Assembly (NCBI RefSeq): GCF_000247695.1
Contig: NW_004624844.1
Location: 1,136,845-1,200,844 of the forward strand
DNA length: 64,000 nt
Reading direction: 5' to 3'
Source: Heterocephalus glaber
Taxonomy: Eukaryota; Chordata; Mammalia; Rodentia; Bathyergidae
A model generated the notes under the pieces. That model was not told the DNA's origin. It saw only the letters and a program-made list of their open reading frames with translations, and searched no databases. Within the stretch, counting starts at the first letter, position 1. Every line of letters begins with the position of its first letter. This document shows positions 11,979 through 23,890 of this stretch, in pieces. Position numbers and translations under genes: made by a program.

Positions 11979-12270
11979 AAACGGAACAGCAGTGGTGCAC
12001 ACCTCTAGCCACCTTGGAGGCTGAGGCAGGACAACTGCAATTTTAATGCCAGCCTGAAGAATCTAGTGAGACCCTGTGTATAAATAAATAAATAAATAAT
12101 ATATTTTTTAAAAGGGCTGAAGATGGCTGGGGATTTAGCTCAGTGGTTCCGCTGCTTGCCTTGCAAGTGCAAGGTCCTGAGTTCGATCCCCAGTACAAAA
12201 AAAAAAAAAAAAAAAAAGGGCTGAAGATGTAATTCAGTGCTCCCTGGATTAAATTCTTAGCATCAAGAAA
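11979..12270 (+). mobile_element. B1-dID dimer SINE, interrupted
   Basis: A B1 monomer (about 11990-12085: CACCTTGGAGGCTGAGGCAG) is followed after an A-rich linker by an ID-like part split by a younger ID. GGGCTGAAGAT appears at 12115 and again after the insert, then continues GTAATTCAGTGCTCCC to a GCATCAAGAA end. Confidence 0.8.
12126..12217 (+). mobile_element. ID SINE nested in the B1-dID
   Basis: Full-length ID with an A-tail of over 20. GGGCTGAAGATG is duplicated on both sides, proving insertion into the older dimer. Confidence 0.95.
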
Positions 12271-12639
12271 AAAATCTACCTATAAATCCAATCTTACCAT
12301 GTGACATCAGAATTGTCCTGTGAGTAGGTTTTTTTTCCTTCTGTGTCTACAAATATATTTCAGTTTCTTGTATTTATAGCAATCAAAATTCAAAGAATTT
12401 TTTCAAGCTGTTATCTTCTTCCTTCCATTCAGTGACAGATTCCTGGGTGTGGGGGTGGCATGTGGACTTGAAATGAGTATTTGTTTACCATTCATTCATT
12501 ATTTGCTGCTTCTCCACTAAATCAATTGAAATAGTTTTTTCAGAATTAACAATGACTACTCAATTATCATGTGCAATGATTTTCCTTCTTCTCCTCTCTC
12601 TTTATGTACTTGATACGATTAACTACTCAGTCCTTTTTG

Positions 12640-13130
12640 CCTTTAATCAACAAACATTTATTAATTTTTTTACTATTCTCTGAAGTAGGCCCTGGGGATA
12701 AGAAGATTCATCTGCTGAAGTCAAATCCTTGGCAGTCTACTTACCAAAGAAGACATGTGCACAACTAAGGGAAATAAAGCACTAAAGAAAAAAGTAAAAT
12801 TACAAATGAAGGAGTCATTTCTTCTACAAACAGCTTTAGAATTGAACTTCTTTGAGATTATAGGTAGGCCCGGTAGATGGTAGCTGGCCATGGAATCATT
12901 TGAGGCAGAGAAAGCACATGGGCCCAGGTATGGGGCATAGATTTGAATGTTTACTGAGTACTGAGTGTGTAGCCAACTGTCCAAAGAGCCTGGAACGTGT
13001 GCACCAAGGTGGCCACCAAAGCTAGAATGAAAGGCGATGAAAGATGGAGGAAGAACCAGAACTCACCCATGCAAGGACTTTGGATTTTATCTTACAGGTA
13101 CTAAACAAGGTGCTAACTGGTTCTCCTTCA
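12640..13130 (+). mobile_element. Ancient interspersed repeat
   Basis: Starts CAACAAACATTTATTAA, passes GTAGGCCCTGGGGATAAG and ends near ACTTTGGATTTTATC, the same motif order as the element at 8150-9310 but internally diverged. Confidence 0.5.
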
Positions 13131-13191
13131 AATATATTTATAATTTAGAAATAATATTCTTACAAGAATCTGGAGGCTGAATCAGGAGGCT

Positions 13192-13829
13192 ATAGTGATA
13201 TAGGGGAAATAAATACAACTCCCAAACTGCTAGATGTCAGATACGCTGAGTTGGTATTCCCTAAAATTGAAGAATGAATTCTAAGGAACAATGGAGATTA
13301 AGAGTAGGAATTTTTTTGTGTGTGAGAGATAGCTCCCAGAGACAAGAGGGTATCCAAAAGTGGGTTGCCCATGAGCCCACTCCTCAAAGGAAATTTTATA
13401 GAGCAAAATCACGAGGTGGATACAAAATCATGACGTGGGTACAATGTGGATCAAAACTATGATAAATTAATAAGATTACAAGTGTAGCCCCTTAGGTAAT
13501 ATTGATCCAGTGGGGAACCAGGTTATGTAACAAGTATACATGGAAAGAACAAAGACCTTTTTAGGAAGGGATGGATTAGGAGGTCTTGGTCACCCACCTG
13601 GGTGACTGATGTCTATTTCGACTTTAGTGGACCAGGTGATACTACTTATCTCCTGGGGAGGTACGTGGGCCTCCGCATTTTGTCTTTATCCTGAGGGCTG
13701 GACTTTAACAGATGTGCCTCCAGCCACAGTTGGAATGTGTTTTCATCCTCTGTACTGACTTCCTTGAGGGGCCAGCCCTGTCTGGCTGCTTAGAATATTT
13801 TTATCTGACTTAGCTGTCTATAATAATAG
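13192..13829 (-). mobile_element. Solo LTR, family A
   Basis: Reverse-oriented relative of the 6869-7491 LTR. It reads AACTCCCAAACTGCTAGATG at its 3' end (low coordinates) and CTTAGCTGTCTATAATAA at its 5' end. The expected R/U5 word near 13270-13300 is partly eroded. Confidence 0.8.
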
Positions 13830-14213
13830 CACTGGTGGTATGAGACCAGTTAAGGAACTTTTGGTATTGAGGATCTGAATTAAGAAGGGGGAATCCAGTT
13901 GTGAGAGAAGGTGACTAGAGTGAGTGGCAGTCCACTTAGCAGGAACAGAGCATACAAGGCAGAAGGGCAAGATTTGGGTAGATTGTCTCAGGGATCAGGG
14001 CTGTGGGGTAGGTAGGTATCCCGAAAGCAGTCTGTTTCAATTGATGACCATGTAATCCTTTTGGTCTTCTTTCTTTTGATATCTTTATAATATTTATTGT
14101 TTTCCTCAATATAAAATATGTATCTTTTCATTGAATTATTTGAAACATCTTGAATGTGTAAAGAAAATATCTCATAATGTAGCTACTTTAGAGTATTTAA
14201 AAATATGATCGTG
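13830..14213. other. Unassigned sequence
   Basis: No gene or repeat recognised. Confidence 0.5.
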
Positions 14214-14215
14214 AG

Positions 14216-14311
14216 GCTGGGGATTTAGCTCAGTGGTTCCAGCGCCTGCCTCGAAAGTGCAAGGTCCAGAGTTCAATCCCCAGTACCCAGTAAATAAATA
14301 AATAAATAAAA
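14216..14311 (+). mobile_element. ID SINE
   Basis: Full-length ID whose tail is (TAAA)n, not pure A. Confidence 0.94.
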
Positions 14312-14945
14312 ATATAATTGTGCATTTATGCCTATTTTTAGAAAATTGTTTCATATAATGTATAGGTTATATCCTGATTTTAACATTTAATTGTGTATCA
14401 TAAACCCTATTCTGCATAAGATAATGTTTGAATACATAATTTTATGAATGTCCAGTATTTTATTCTGTGAATAAACAATACTTTTACCTATTGATGAACA
14501 TAGAAATTGACTTCCATTTTGCTGTCAGATATAATGCTTTAATGAACATCCTTGCATATAACATTAGATGGTTCTGATTATTTCCTTGGTAGAGGTTCTT
14601 GGAAGTGAAATTACGTCAAATTTAAGAACAATTTATTTTCAAATCTCTTGATGCATACTAGCAAATTGCTTTCCAAATAAACTGTACCAATTGGTATTCC
14701 CATGAGCACTGAGAGCTGTGTTAAAAAGTCTTCTCTAAGTAAATAGGTAAAGGTTTCTACTTTAATTTGCATATCTCAAATTATAGTCAATGTATTTATT
14801 GGCAATTTGTATTTATATTTCCTTGTTTTTTCAATTTTTCCTTCAGCTCTTCAATAATTTTTCTATTACAATATTTTTCCTTCATTTGTATTAATTTTTT
14901 TGTATTAATTTTTTATATACCAAGAATGTTGATGTTTTTGGTCTG
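14312..14945. other. AT-rich unassigned sequence
   Basis: The run around 14460-14700 (a CATAGAAATTGACTTCC-like stretch) may be L1-derived, but I cannot assign it. Confidence 0.4.
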
Positions 14946-14949
14946 CCAC

Positions 14950-15036
14950 CCCCCTCCCGCCCCCATACTGGGGATTGAACTCAGGATGTTGCACTTGCCA
15001 GGCAGGAATAGCACCACTGAGCTATATCCCCAGTCC
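14950..15036 (-). mobile_element. ID SINE
   Basis: Minus copy with a C-rich mutated tail, then TACTGGGGATTGAACTCAGG and GAGCTATATCCCCAGTCC. Confidence 0.9.
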
Positions 15037-15073
15037 TATCTGCCATATTCTTCTGAAAAAGATATATATATAT

Positions 15074-15157
15074 ATATTTTTTGGATACCGGGGATCAAAC
15101 TCCAGACCTTGTGCTGTCAAGGCAGGAGGCAGAACCACTGAGCTAAATTCCCGGCCT
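15074..15157 (-). mobile_element. ID SINE
   Basis: Short T-run following a (TA)n tract, GGATACCGGGGATCAAACTC, ending GAGCTAAATTCCCGGCC. Confidence 0.92.
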
Positions 15158-15484
15158 TGAAAAATATTTCTATACAAAGATTTATAAGCACTTTACAGCT
15201 AAATGCATTCATCTCTTGTTTTCAAACTCTTAATTCCTTCTCAAAACTCATCTCTTTCAATATCTTTCAATATCTCTTTCAATATCTGTGACTATTTTAT
15301 TCTTTTCCTCAGTCCATTTCTCTATGGTGTCCAACCAACATGTCTTCCTTCAAATAGAGACATGTGTCACAGTTTTGGCCCTTTTGGTAAGTATAATTAT
15401 TCTCAGAGATCTAATCTATCCCAAATTCTTCAGTGGTTTTAAATATTGATGTTCTCAATGTAAAAAAATTTTTCGATAATATAT

Positions 15485-15645
15485 GTACGTTTATTAGCTC
15501 TGTGACCTGGGGTATTATTTTTAACTTCTCTGTGTCTGTATAGTAAGGATAATAAGCATGCCTGTCTACTACAATTTTAAAGATTACCTGGATGCATAGA
15601 AATGTCTTGGGATAGCATCTGGTATGTAGCATGGTTCATTAGCAG
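15485..15645 (+). mobile_element. MIR SINE remnant
   Basis: Ordered MIR motifs: TTAGCTCTGTGACC, AACTTCTCTGTGTCTG, GGATAATAAGCATGCC and ATCTGGTATGTAGCA. This is the core and 3' half of an ancient tRNA-derived SINE. Confidence 0.75.
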
Positions 15646-16515
15646 CTATGAATATATCAAGCAACTGGAATGAGATTTATTTCCTGAGCACATACAATAA
15701 AATGGAGAAATATTTATTGAATTAGTGTCCTTAAAATCAAGGTAAAATGGAACCTGTCTGATGATGGCTAAGCATAAAAGGGAAGTGACTTATTTTGAAG
15801 GCCATATGTAGGGATCTGTCTGATTGGGTAGGTTAAAAAGACAACCCAATGTCTGGAGCAGAAGAAAATGACAAATTCCAAAGCTGGGCAATTATTTGTA
15901 TTGTCAAAGTAATGTAAAACTTTAATATTTAGTACTTCTTTCCTAAGGAATGATCACTTGGTAGCTTAAGTAATATCTGATAATTTGTTTAAATCACTGG
16001 ATGGGTCCAGATTTCTGTTTGTAAAGCTATATATAGATCTATGAGATTTAAATATGACTGCAGAAATTAAAATCTGTTCATCACTAGTGGGCATTATTGG
16101 CTTTAATATGTTAAAAAAAACTTACATGATTTAGTACAATAAAAGGTAATCCTCTGTTTATTTTAGCTTCACTCATTCATTCCATGAAAACTGGGTGAGC
16201 ATACCAAATGTGCTACACTCTGCACATTACTGGATTCTACTAGCTGATGTATTTATGAGTATGTGCATTTGAATATGAATTGTATATGAATATAAAATGT
16301 TTTATAAAGAGCAAAAACACTTTACATACATACTGCATCAGTTAATTTCAAGTGTCCCCTAATGTGAGGAAAGAATACATGGCTTTTATTTCCATTTATA
16401 TATAAGTTTAAAAAGCACCTTTTTCTTCTTTCTAGTTGTGAAACTTGCTCATATCTATTAATGCCTGTAACCAGCTCTCTGACACAGCATAGATATCAGT
16501 TCCATCTGATAGATA
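15646..16515. other. AT-rich unassigned sequence
   Basis: No gene or repeat recognised. Confidence 0.5.
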
Positions 16516-16520
16516 AAGAC

Positions 16521-16565
16521 TTTTTTTTTCGGTACTGGGAATCAAATTCAGGACCTTGCATGGAC
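16521..16565 (-). mobile_element. 5'-truncated ID SINE
   Basis: Only the tail and 3' end survive (T-run, GGTACTGGGAATCAAATTCAGG, ACCTTGCA). The A-box half is missing. Confidence 0.8.
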
Positions 16566-16756
16566 CAATAAGATATCTTTTTTTTCTTATCTTTTTTTTT
16601 TAATCTTCTTATCTTTTCTTCAAAACTTGCTTTTCTTTTAGAACCTCATCATGCTATAGGACTGGTTCCTTCCAGAGTCTATCACTCTAGTCCACACATG
16701 AACAAGTTTTAGAGTCAGGAATAAATTCATATCTGGTTATTCTCAAGTCAAATTTT

Positions 16757-17250
16757 CAAATGACTGGGGTCCAAAATGTCTCCTACAATCTTCTTGGTGT
16801 TGAAGGACTGATTGTCAGCTAATGGATGGGCTTTTGGGAAGAGATTGGATCAGAAGGGTTCTGATCTCATTAATGTACTAATCTATTCACAGGTTCTTTA
16901 TTGAATGAAAAGTTGGAAGGTGGTAGAAACTCTAGGAGGTTGGGTGTGGTTGAAGGAAATAGGTTACTTGGGGCATGACTTGGTAGGGTATATCTTGTCC
17001 CTAGTCCCTGCCTTCTTTTGTCTTTCTCTGGTTCCCCACCACCACCTCTGTCACCATGAAGTGAGTAGCTTTTCTTCACCACAGTCTTTCACCATGATAT
17101 TTTTGCCTTGCCACAGGCCTAAAGCAATGCATCTGGCTGATAGTGTACTGAAACTTCCCAAACCATGAGCCAAAATACATCCCTCCTCCTGTAAATTGTT
17201 ATTCTCAGGTATTTTGTCACAGTGACAGGAAGCTTAAAAACACAGAAAAT
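16757..17250 (+). mobile_element. MaLR/ERVL-type LTR remnant
   Basis: Shows the body order of a mammalian MaLR-like LTR, ending ATTGTTATTCTCAGGTATTTTGTCACAGTGACA with CATGAGCCAAAATACATCC before it. The exact subfamily is uncertain. The 70-87 codon frames here are incidental. Confidence 0.55.
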
Positions 17251-17780
17251 TGGTACTGAGAAGCGGAATTGTTGCTGTGATCATACCTGACCGTGTGGTT
17301 CAGGTTGCCTTTGGCAATGGTTCGTGGAAGAAATTAGGAAATATTTGGAGAAGCAGGCTAGAGAAAGCTTAGAATGTTGTAAGAGAGCTTAGTGAGTAAT
17401 TCTGATGGGAGCTCAGAAGACCAGAATGCTGATGGGAAGGAGAACAGTAAAGGCTGTGCTCATGAGATCTGAGATGAGAATGAAGACTCTACTGGGTTCA
17501 TATTACATCTGGCAAAGAACTTGTTCACATTTTTTCTATGCCTTGAGACTGTGAGAGGTTGAATTTAAAGACAATGGGTTCATTAATTTAGCAGAAGAAA
17601 TTTCAAGGCAGCTCTATGCTCAGGGTGTGGCATAGGTATTGCTGGCTGCTTTTAGTTAGATTTACAGTGAGAAGCAAGAGCAAAAAGAGTATAAAGCTTT
17701 GGAAAAAGGAGTGGCCAGAAAAGAAGCATATTTGAAGTTGGGGTCAAAGGGAGTGCAGTTGCTGAAGAGCTTGCTGCCAT
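17251..17780. other. Unassigned sequence, possibly LTR-associated
   Basis: Starts AATTGGTACTGAGAAG, a phrase often found just inside MaLR-like elements, so it may be their internal region. No coding signal. Confidence 0.35.
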
Positions 17781-17797
17781 TAAAAAGAAGTCAAGCC

Positions 17798-17890
17798 AGG
17801 GCCAGGGATTTAGCTCAGTGGTTCAGGCGCCTGCCTCGCAAGCACAAGGTCCTGAGTTTGAACCCTGATACCAAAAAAAAAAAACAAAAC
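17798..17890 (+). mobile_element. ID SINE with 17-bp target-site duplication
   Basis: Full-length ID exactly flanked by TAAAAAGAAGTCAAGCC at 17781-17797 and 17891-17907. The duplication is perfect, so this is a fairly young insertion. Confidence 0.97.
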
Positions 17891-17929
17891 TAAAAAGAAG
17901 TCAAGCCAAAGACTTCCTCAATAGAATTT

Positions 17930-18570
17930 CAATAACATCAAGAATCAATGAATGAGATCATATCAAATTAAAAAGCTTCTGCACAGCAAAAGAAATAATC
18001 AACAGAGTAAAGAGATAACCTATAGAATGGGAGAAAAGCTTTACTAGCTACTCTTCTGGTAGGTTAATATGACTAGAATATACAAAGAACTCAGAAAAAT
18101 TAACTCCAAAAAATAACCCAATGAGGGCCGGGGATTTAGCTCAGTGTTGCTGCTGCCTGCCTCGAAAGCACAAGGTCCGGAGTTTGATCCCTGGTATCAA
18201 AACAAAAAACAAAACAAAACAAATCCCAATCAATAAATGAGCAAGTTAATTGAACAGATACTTCCCAAAAGAAGAAGTATAGTCAATAAGTATACAAAAA
18301 AATGTTTGACAACTTTGTCCATTAGGGAAATGCAAATCAAAACCACTTTGAAATTCCATCTAACTCCCATCAGAATGGCTATCATCAAGAATTTAAAAAA
18401 AAAAAGAATGCTAGCAAAGATGTTGGGTTGGGGGTGCAAGGAAACCGCCTACATTGTTGAGGGGAATGTAAACCTAGTTCAATCACTCTGGAAATCAGGT
18501 TGGAGATTCTCAAAACATTAAAAATTAAGATACTACCTCATCTAGCTGTACCACTCCTGGGTAAAAAAAA
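17930..18570 (+). mobile_element. LINE-1 ORF2/3' end fragment
   Basis: Contains the L1 landmarks AAAAGCTTCTGCACAGCAAA, TATACAAAGAACTCAGAAAA, ATGCAAATCAAAACCAC, CCATCAGAATGGCTATCATC and CACTCTGGAAATCAGG in the right order. The 94-codon frame (18237-18521) is a piece of this remnant and not a host gene. An ID SINE interrupts it. Confidence 0.9.
18125..18220 (+). mobile_element. ID SINE nested in L1
   Basis: Full-length ID with a (CAAAA)n tail. The L1 words AATAACCCAATGA and CCCAATCAATAAATGA flank it. Confidence 0.93.
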
Positions 18571-18832
18571 CACCCACTTACACCAACAAGCACTCTCCTG
18601 GGTGCTTCCAAACTTTCAGCCTTGGATTAGGGCTGAGTCCTTGACCTTTTTCTGAGGCTTACAGCTTCTTAGACTGAGCAGCTATGGATTCTTGGCTATC
18701 CAGCATGCAAACAGCCATTTTGGGACTATCCAAATCTCTGATCTTGTAAGCTAATCTAATAAATTTCCTTTTATAATTATATTTTATTGATTCTGTTTCT
18801 CTAAAGAATCCGGACCAATACACCACTGTACT
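18571..18832 (-). mobile_element. MLT2/MaLR-like LTR remnant
   Basis: Ends TTGATTCTGTTTCTCTAAAG...GACCAATACA, the reverse of the start seen at 9324. Upstream are GCTAATCTAATAAATTTCC and ATCCAGCATGCAAACAGCC-like motifs. Edges are approximate. Confidence 0.5.
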
Positions 18833-20190
18833 TTCCACAGCTTTATAAATATGTTATAAAAGAAAAAAATATGTTATAAAAGGTTCTCTTTTTTCTAAGT
18901 CTGAATAGCTAAACCCTGCATAGACAATAAGCACAATTAACATTTTAGTTTCTAGGAAAACTTAAGCCATATAAAATTCATATCTATTCAGAAAAAAACC
19001 TCTTGTATCAGAGGAATTTTTATGCTGAGTTTGTTTAACATTTTGAACCAAGGGACAAAGGGCATTTTATGCACATAAGAGACAGTGGAGCTACCACCTA
19101 CTCACCATTTTCCTACTCTTTTCTTTTTTTTTTTCTAAGTAATGTGAATTTGGAGCTCCCTATCTACATGGAAATTCTTCAGTGAAGTCTGAAATATGAA
19201 AATTCTGGGTATATTAAATGCAGCTAAAATATTTCCAGGGCATCTGAATGTGGAAGTTGGCACATGTGACTAGCAAGGAGATCGTTTTCCCATCTTACAT
19301 TTCCTCACCCCTTTACCATTACCTACAAATGTTTCCACTGGAAATGAAGATTCTTAGGTATGCTGGAGTAAGCTATTTATTACTGAACATTTTTCAATAA
19401 CACGGTTTTGTAGAAGACTAGAATAAAAGCAATCCTTAAGGGCAGGAACTTTTCTTTTACTTGTTGCTCTTTGGTGTGCCTACTTTTATTTAAAACAGCG
19501 AGAGTGCCAATAACACGAAGGAATTTGTGATTCAGCCAGGAACACTAGAACTCTGGATTAGCTGAAGAGTTGGTCCAATACTCACATTTTCAGACACAAG
19601 GGGAAATACCAGTTATGCAGCCAACCTAAAATTTTTGGCTGTTACAACTCAATTTTCCCATCTTGTGTAATAATTGCAATGACACTCAGAAGAACACTCT
19701 GAAATAGGCAATTATTGAATGTCTGTGATTTTTCTATGAGGAAGAAAAACTATTTCAGGGTTCAGTGTCTTCAAAACTCCTCAAAGTCTTCACATAACTT
19801 TCAAAATTCCCTTTAAGGCCTAAGATGAGTTCCCTACATAGAGACCTTAGAATGAAAAGTTGTGTCTGGACCCAGCAGTGCTCTCTGGAAATACACTGGA
19901 AATGAGGGAAAGGGAAAAGCTGAACTGCAGTTGGTTTTACCTGAGGCCTCAGCCAATTGTAAGGGTGGAGCAAACTGAAGCAGGAAAATAGGCTGTTACA
20001 TTCCCACATTAGTCAGTCATTTGTCATGGGCCCTGAAAGGGATGCAAGCTTGGAGAAGACAGTTTCCTGCAGCAAGGGCAAGTAACATGAAAAGACACCT
20101 TGCAGGAGCAGGTGGAGTAGCTCCAAGAGCTTGAGGACAGGATCTGGTTGTGGTTTCATTGCATTCACCACAAAGCCTACACAATGTGAC
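18833..20190. other. Unassigned sequence
   Basis: No gene or mobile element recognised over about 1.35 kb. This is one of the longer repeat-poor stretches. The 84-codon minus frame at 19755-20009 has no domain. Confidence 0.5.
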
Positions 20191-20195
20191 CCCCT

Positions 20196-20480
20196 GTATT
20201 AGTCACTTTCCCATTGATGGGACAAAATATTTGACACCTCCAATTTAAAAGAAGAGAGGCTTATTCTGGCTCACAATTTCAGTCCATGCTTGGTGGGCTC
20301 CAAGGCAGAAACAGCATGGTGGAAGAGCCTGGTGGAGAAAAGCTTCTCAACTCATGGAAGACAGGAAACAGAGACAGGAGGGAGGAGCCAGAAATAAGAA
20401 TACACCTTTCCAGGTCATGTCCCAGTGACCAACCTCCAACACTTCCAAACACATGAGACACTGTAGATATAAACCATAAC
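20196..20480 (-). mobile_element. MaLR-type LTR remnant
   Basis: GTATTAGTCACTTTCCCATT, GACAAAATATTTGACACC, GGCTTATTCTGGCTCACAAT and AGCATGGTGGAAGAGC follow the reverse order of MST/THE-like LTRs. Confidence 0.65.
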
Positions 20481-20504
20481 ACACACACACGCCTTCAAAT
20501 AGCT

Positions 20505-20655
20505 GACCTCATGTGCTCTTGAGCTTGCCTGGCATCCTGACTAGTTTCTGCAACTTTCAGGCATGCTTCTGACTTAGGGCCTTCGTGCTTCCTGTTTCTC
20601 CATCTGGAACACTCCTAAGGTGACACCTGTCCTAGTCTCCCTGGGCTAGAACTAG
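20505..20655 (+). mobile_element. LINE-2 fragment
   Basis: CAGGCATGCTTCTGACTTAG, GGGCCTTCGTGCTTCCTG and CATCTGGAACACTCCT follow the L2 3' consensus (...GGGCCTTTGCACTTGCTG...TCTGGAA...). Confidence 0.7.
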
Positions 20656-21220
20656 TCTGAATTCACCCATGCATGAAATAACTAAGTATGTCTAATGTTT
20701 TATAGAAAGTGCATAATTGCTGATTAGTAAGAAATATATGCTGTCCTTTAATGATTAGTTTAAAATATTTCAGGTTATAATCATTTATCATTGTTAATTA
20801 TTTGGCAATTATGCTTGTAAAAGGTCAAATTGATCACAGAGCCATTTCTTCAGTAAGCAAATGGAGCAAAGATTTAAAATTAAATCATTCTCTTTGGTGG
20901 TTGATGGTAATGACCTACTATTTTTAAATCATGTGAAAGAACTGAACAGATTACTTATTTAGAATTCACAACTTGAAAAATAGGCTGGAAAAAATGGGGC
21001 GATCCAATTGACTGACAGCATTGCTCAACGTGAAACTAATACATGGCAGCAGCCATACCCTAAACGATAAACAGCAGCCCCAGGACAGCTACGAAATCAA
21101 GATTCTGAAAGCTTAAAGTCAGAGCATTAGATCTCGCTCTATCTTCAGTGATCTATGCCTTCTTCATAAGAAGGGCAAAGGAAGCAGTAATAAATGTTTA
21201 TTTGTACATGAAAGAAAAGT
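20656..21220. other. Unassigned sequence
   Basis: AT-rich, with no gene or repeat recognised. Confidence 0.5.
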
Positions 21221-21224
21221 TTTT

Positions 21225-21335
21225 AGGGCTGGGGATTTAGCTCAGTGGTTTCGTTGCCTGCTGCGCAAGTGCAAGGACCCGAGTTCGATCCCTGGTACCA
21301 AAAAAAAAAAAGAAAGAAAGAAAGAAAGAAAGAAA
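21225..21335 (+). mobile_element. ID SINE (TTTCG/TGCTGCGC subtype)
   Basis: Full-length ID of the subtype with GGTTTCGTTGCCTGCTGCGC. Its tail has become a (GAAA)n microsatellite. Confidence 0.95.
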
Positions 21336-21687
21336 AGCCTTTAGAAAACACAATAGATGCTCAAATGCCTCTATTCTCATTTCCACAAATGTAATAGATG
21401 CTTTGATTCTTCTTTCTATGAACCTGGTCCATACTAAAATTCCCTCTGTTCTATAGAGTGAAATTTGATAAATGTGAAGTGGCATCTTGCAGTATCTTGA
21501 AAGAACTTTTTCCCTCCTTTGGATTTAGTAGAGAATTAATATTCCCCCAAACTCTTGCATCAGCTAACCCTCAATACGAACAAATAATTATTCTCAATCC
21601 ATGGAGAAATTTTAAAACCAAAAATGTAGCACATTTTCCTTTCCTTTTATTTCTGACGTACTTTATTCTCAAGAAATAAATGGAGTG

Positions 21688-21761
21688 TGAGGGACTGTAG
21701 GTCAGTGGATGAATGTGTGGTTAGCATAGATGAAGTCCTGAGTTCAAACCTTAGCACAAAG
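21688..21761 (+). mobile_element. Old ID/dID-type SINE
   Basis: GGACTGTAGGTCAGTGGATG (A-box region) and GTCCTGAGTTCAAACCTTAG (B-box region) remain, with GCACAAA at the 3' end. Confidence 0.65.
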
Positions 21762-21984
21762 GGATGGGGGGAGAGAAACCAACTGAACATAGTGTATACA
21801 CCTTAGCTTCCTCTGATTTATATACCATATGGTCGGAGTTGTGTCTTTGTTCTGTTTGCAGAACAATAGAGGGAGCTAATTAACCCAAGTACTTTACCGG
21901 AAAAAGTCTATGCTTATAATACACAGCCCTAAGGCTCCCTGTACGATTCATACTTTTGTTTCCTAAAATTTAAAAGACAGTGGG

Positions 21985-22058
21985 TATAGTACTGATTCTA
22001 GGGACAGGGCCTCATGCATGGCAGGCAAGTGCTGTACCACTGAGCTACATTTGCAGTC
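21985..22058 (-). mobile_element. Old ID/dID-type SINE
   Basis: Minus-strand relic: GGGCCTCATGCATGGCAGG and ACCACTGAGCTACATTTGC. Confidence 0.65.
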
Positions 22059-22223
22059 GTTCAATGAATATCTATTGTATCTTTGTTAAAATTTTACTAA
22101 AGATTAAAATATTTTTATGCTTCTTTAATTAGTTTGGATTCTTCTTTTAAGCTGTAATTTAAACTCCAACTCCATAAACTCCAAACTCCAAACTCCATAG
22201 AGTTCAGGAATAGAAGAAAACAT

Positions 22224-22313
22224 TTTTTTTTTTCCTTTGGTACTGGGGATCAAACTCGGGTCCTTACGCTTGCGCAGCAGGTGGCGAAACCACTGATCTA
22301 AATCCCTGGCCCA
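22224..22313 (-). mobile_element. ID SINE (TTTCG/TGCTGCGC subtype)
   Basis: Full-length minus ID (TTGCGCAGCAGGTGGCGAAACC). Flanked by AGAAAACATTTTT on both sides. Confidence 0.95.
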
Positions 22314-22362
22314 AGAAAACATTTTTTTAAAAAATTAAATAAAATTGATTAAGTACTATCTC

Positions 22363-22757
22363 AGGCTGAATTTTAGCTATTCCCCCACCTCCTCCAATTC
22401 ATACATTGAAGCTCTAACCCTCAGTGCCTCTGAAGTGACTGTGTTTGATGATAGAGTCTTTAAGGAGGTGATTAAATTGAACTGAGGTCAACAGAAAGGG
22501 CCCTAATCCAATCTGGTGGTGACCTTATAAATCTGGACACACAGAGAGACACCAAAGACTGACACAGGGGAAAGACTCTGAGGATGCAGTGTGAAGGTGG
22601 CCATCTGGAAGCCATGCAGATCAACTCAGGAGACACTCACCCTACAGCACCTTGAGCTCTGATTCCTGGCCTCCAGAACTACGAGAAAAGGAGTTCTGTT
22701 GGTTAAGCCACCCTTCTGTGGTATTTTGTTATGGAAGACTGACCAGATTAACACAAT
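22363..22757 (+). mobile_element. MLT1-type MaLR LTR
   Basis: Body order of MLT1: CAATTCATACATTGAAGCTC, GACCTTATAAATCTGGACAC, CCATGCAGATC, CTGGCCTCCAGAACTACGAG, TTAAGCCACCC and GGTATTTTGTTATGG...TAACACA. Confidence 0.85.
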
Positions 22758-22763
22758 GTACCT

Positions 22764-22845
22764 TTTCCCCCTGGTACCAGAGATCAAACTCAGTATCTTG
22801 TGCTTGCGAGGCAGAAGCTACACCACTGAGCTAAATTCCCAGCCC
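22764..22845 (-). mobile_element. ID SINE
   Basis: Minus ID with an interrupted T/C-rich tail, directly after the MLT1 end. Confidence 0.9.
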
Positions 22846-23550
22846 ATATGATGTACTTTTTAAATGAAGTCATTGTTAACCTTAATTATTACCTAAGTCA
22901 CTTTCCTGTTAGTCCCTGATTAAAATGCTATTTAAGTTCTTTATCTATTACCTGTTTTATGGACCTTGGCTTGAGGCCTGGGTGAATTTTGCGGGACCAG
23001 GCCCTTCACCAAATGCTCCTTGTTTATTTTCTCCAGATATTCTCCCCTTTCTATCCCGCCCTTTGTTCTACTTCAGCTCTTGAGTGCTTTTGAAATGATC
23101 CACATGCTACAACCAGATGTCTCAGATGTGTGAAAGGGAAAACTGTTAAGTTTGATTTTAAATGAGAGAGAGAGAGAGACTGAAAGCTAGGCAGAAATAG
23201 GTAGTACCATACTTCCTGAGAATTAGAATGGCATTCTTCTTTGCCTTATAAAAACACATTTCTTAACATTTAAGCAGAGTTCTAATTAAATTATCTTTTA
23301 AAAATCATTTAGTGATTTTACAGTTTGCTATCTTGTATGCCTCTCTTATTCTCTTCTCTTTTCTTTTTTCTTCAGAAAAAGTTTTTTCATTCCCCTCCCT
23401 TTTGATACCCTTCATTTTTGCTGTGCCTTTCCATATTCCTAACCATTTCCCCTATTAGAATCTAACATGGAAAATAGTAGGCATTTGATAAGTGTTTGAT
23501 GGATGAATACATATCAGAATGCATGCTGACATTTTCCATTTCTCTCCATT
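22846..23550. other. Unassigned sequence
   Basis: Contains a short (GA)n at about 23166-23179. No gene recognised. Confidence 0.5.
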
Positions 23551-23554
23551 GCCC

Positions 23555-23890
23555 CTGCTCAGGCCCTGGTCTGAGCTTTCTCCCATCTTTTCTGAAATAT
23601 GAGAGAGGCACCTGGCAGTCTCCCTACTGCCCCTGCTCCTGACAGTCTATTCTCAGCACAGCAGTCATGGTCTCTTTGGAAACATGAAGCAAATATGTTA
23701 CTACCCTACTGAAAGCCTGGCCACAACTCTCCATTCCACTCAGTAACAAGCCACGATTTTACAATGGCTCACAAGAGGTTGTGCTCTCTGCCTCACCTTG
23801 GTCTCAACCCCAACATACCTTTAGTAAGTTCCCATTTTAGGACCTTTGTACTAGCTCTTTCCTTTTCATGAAATATGCCTGTGGTACGCT
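23555..23890 (+). mobile_element. LINE-2 fragment
   Basis: CTGAAAGCCTGGCCACAACT, ACAATGGCTCACAAGAGG and TTAGGACCTTTGTACTAGC follow L2 3' consensus order, ending with the worn 'tttccttttcatgaaatatgcct' stretch. Confidence 0.75.
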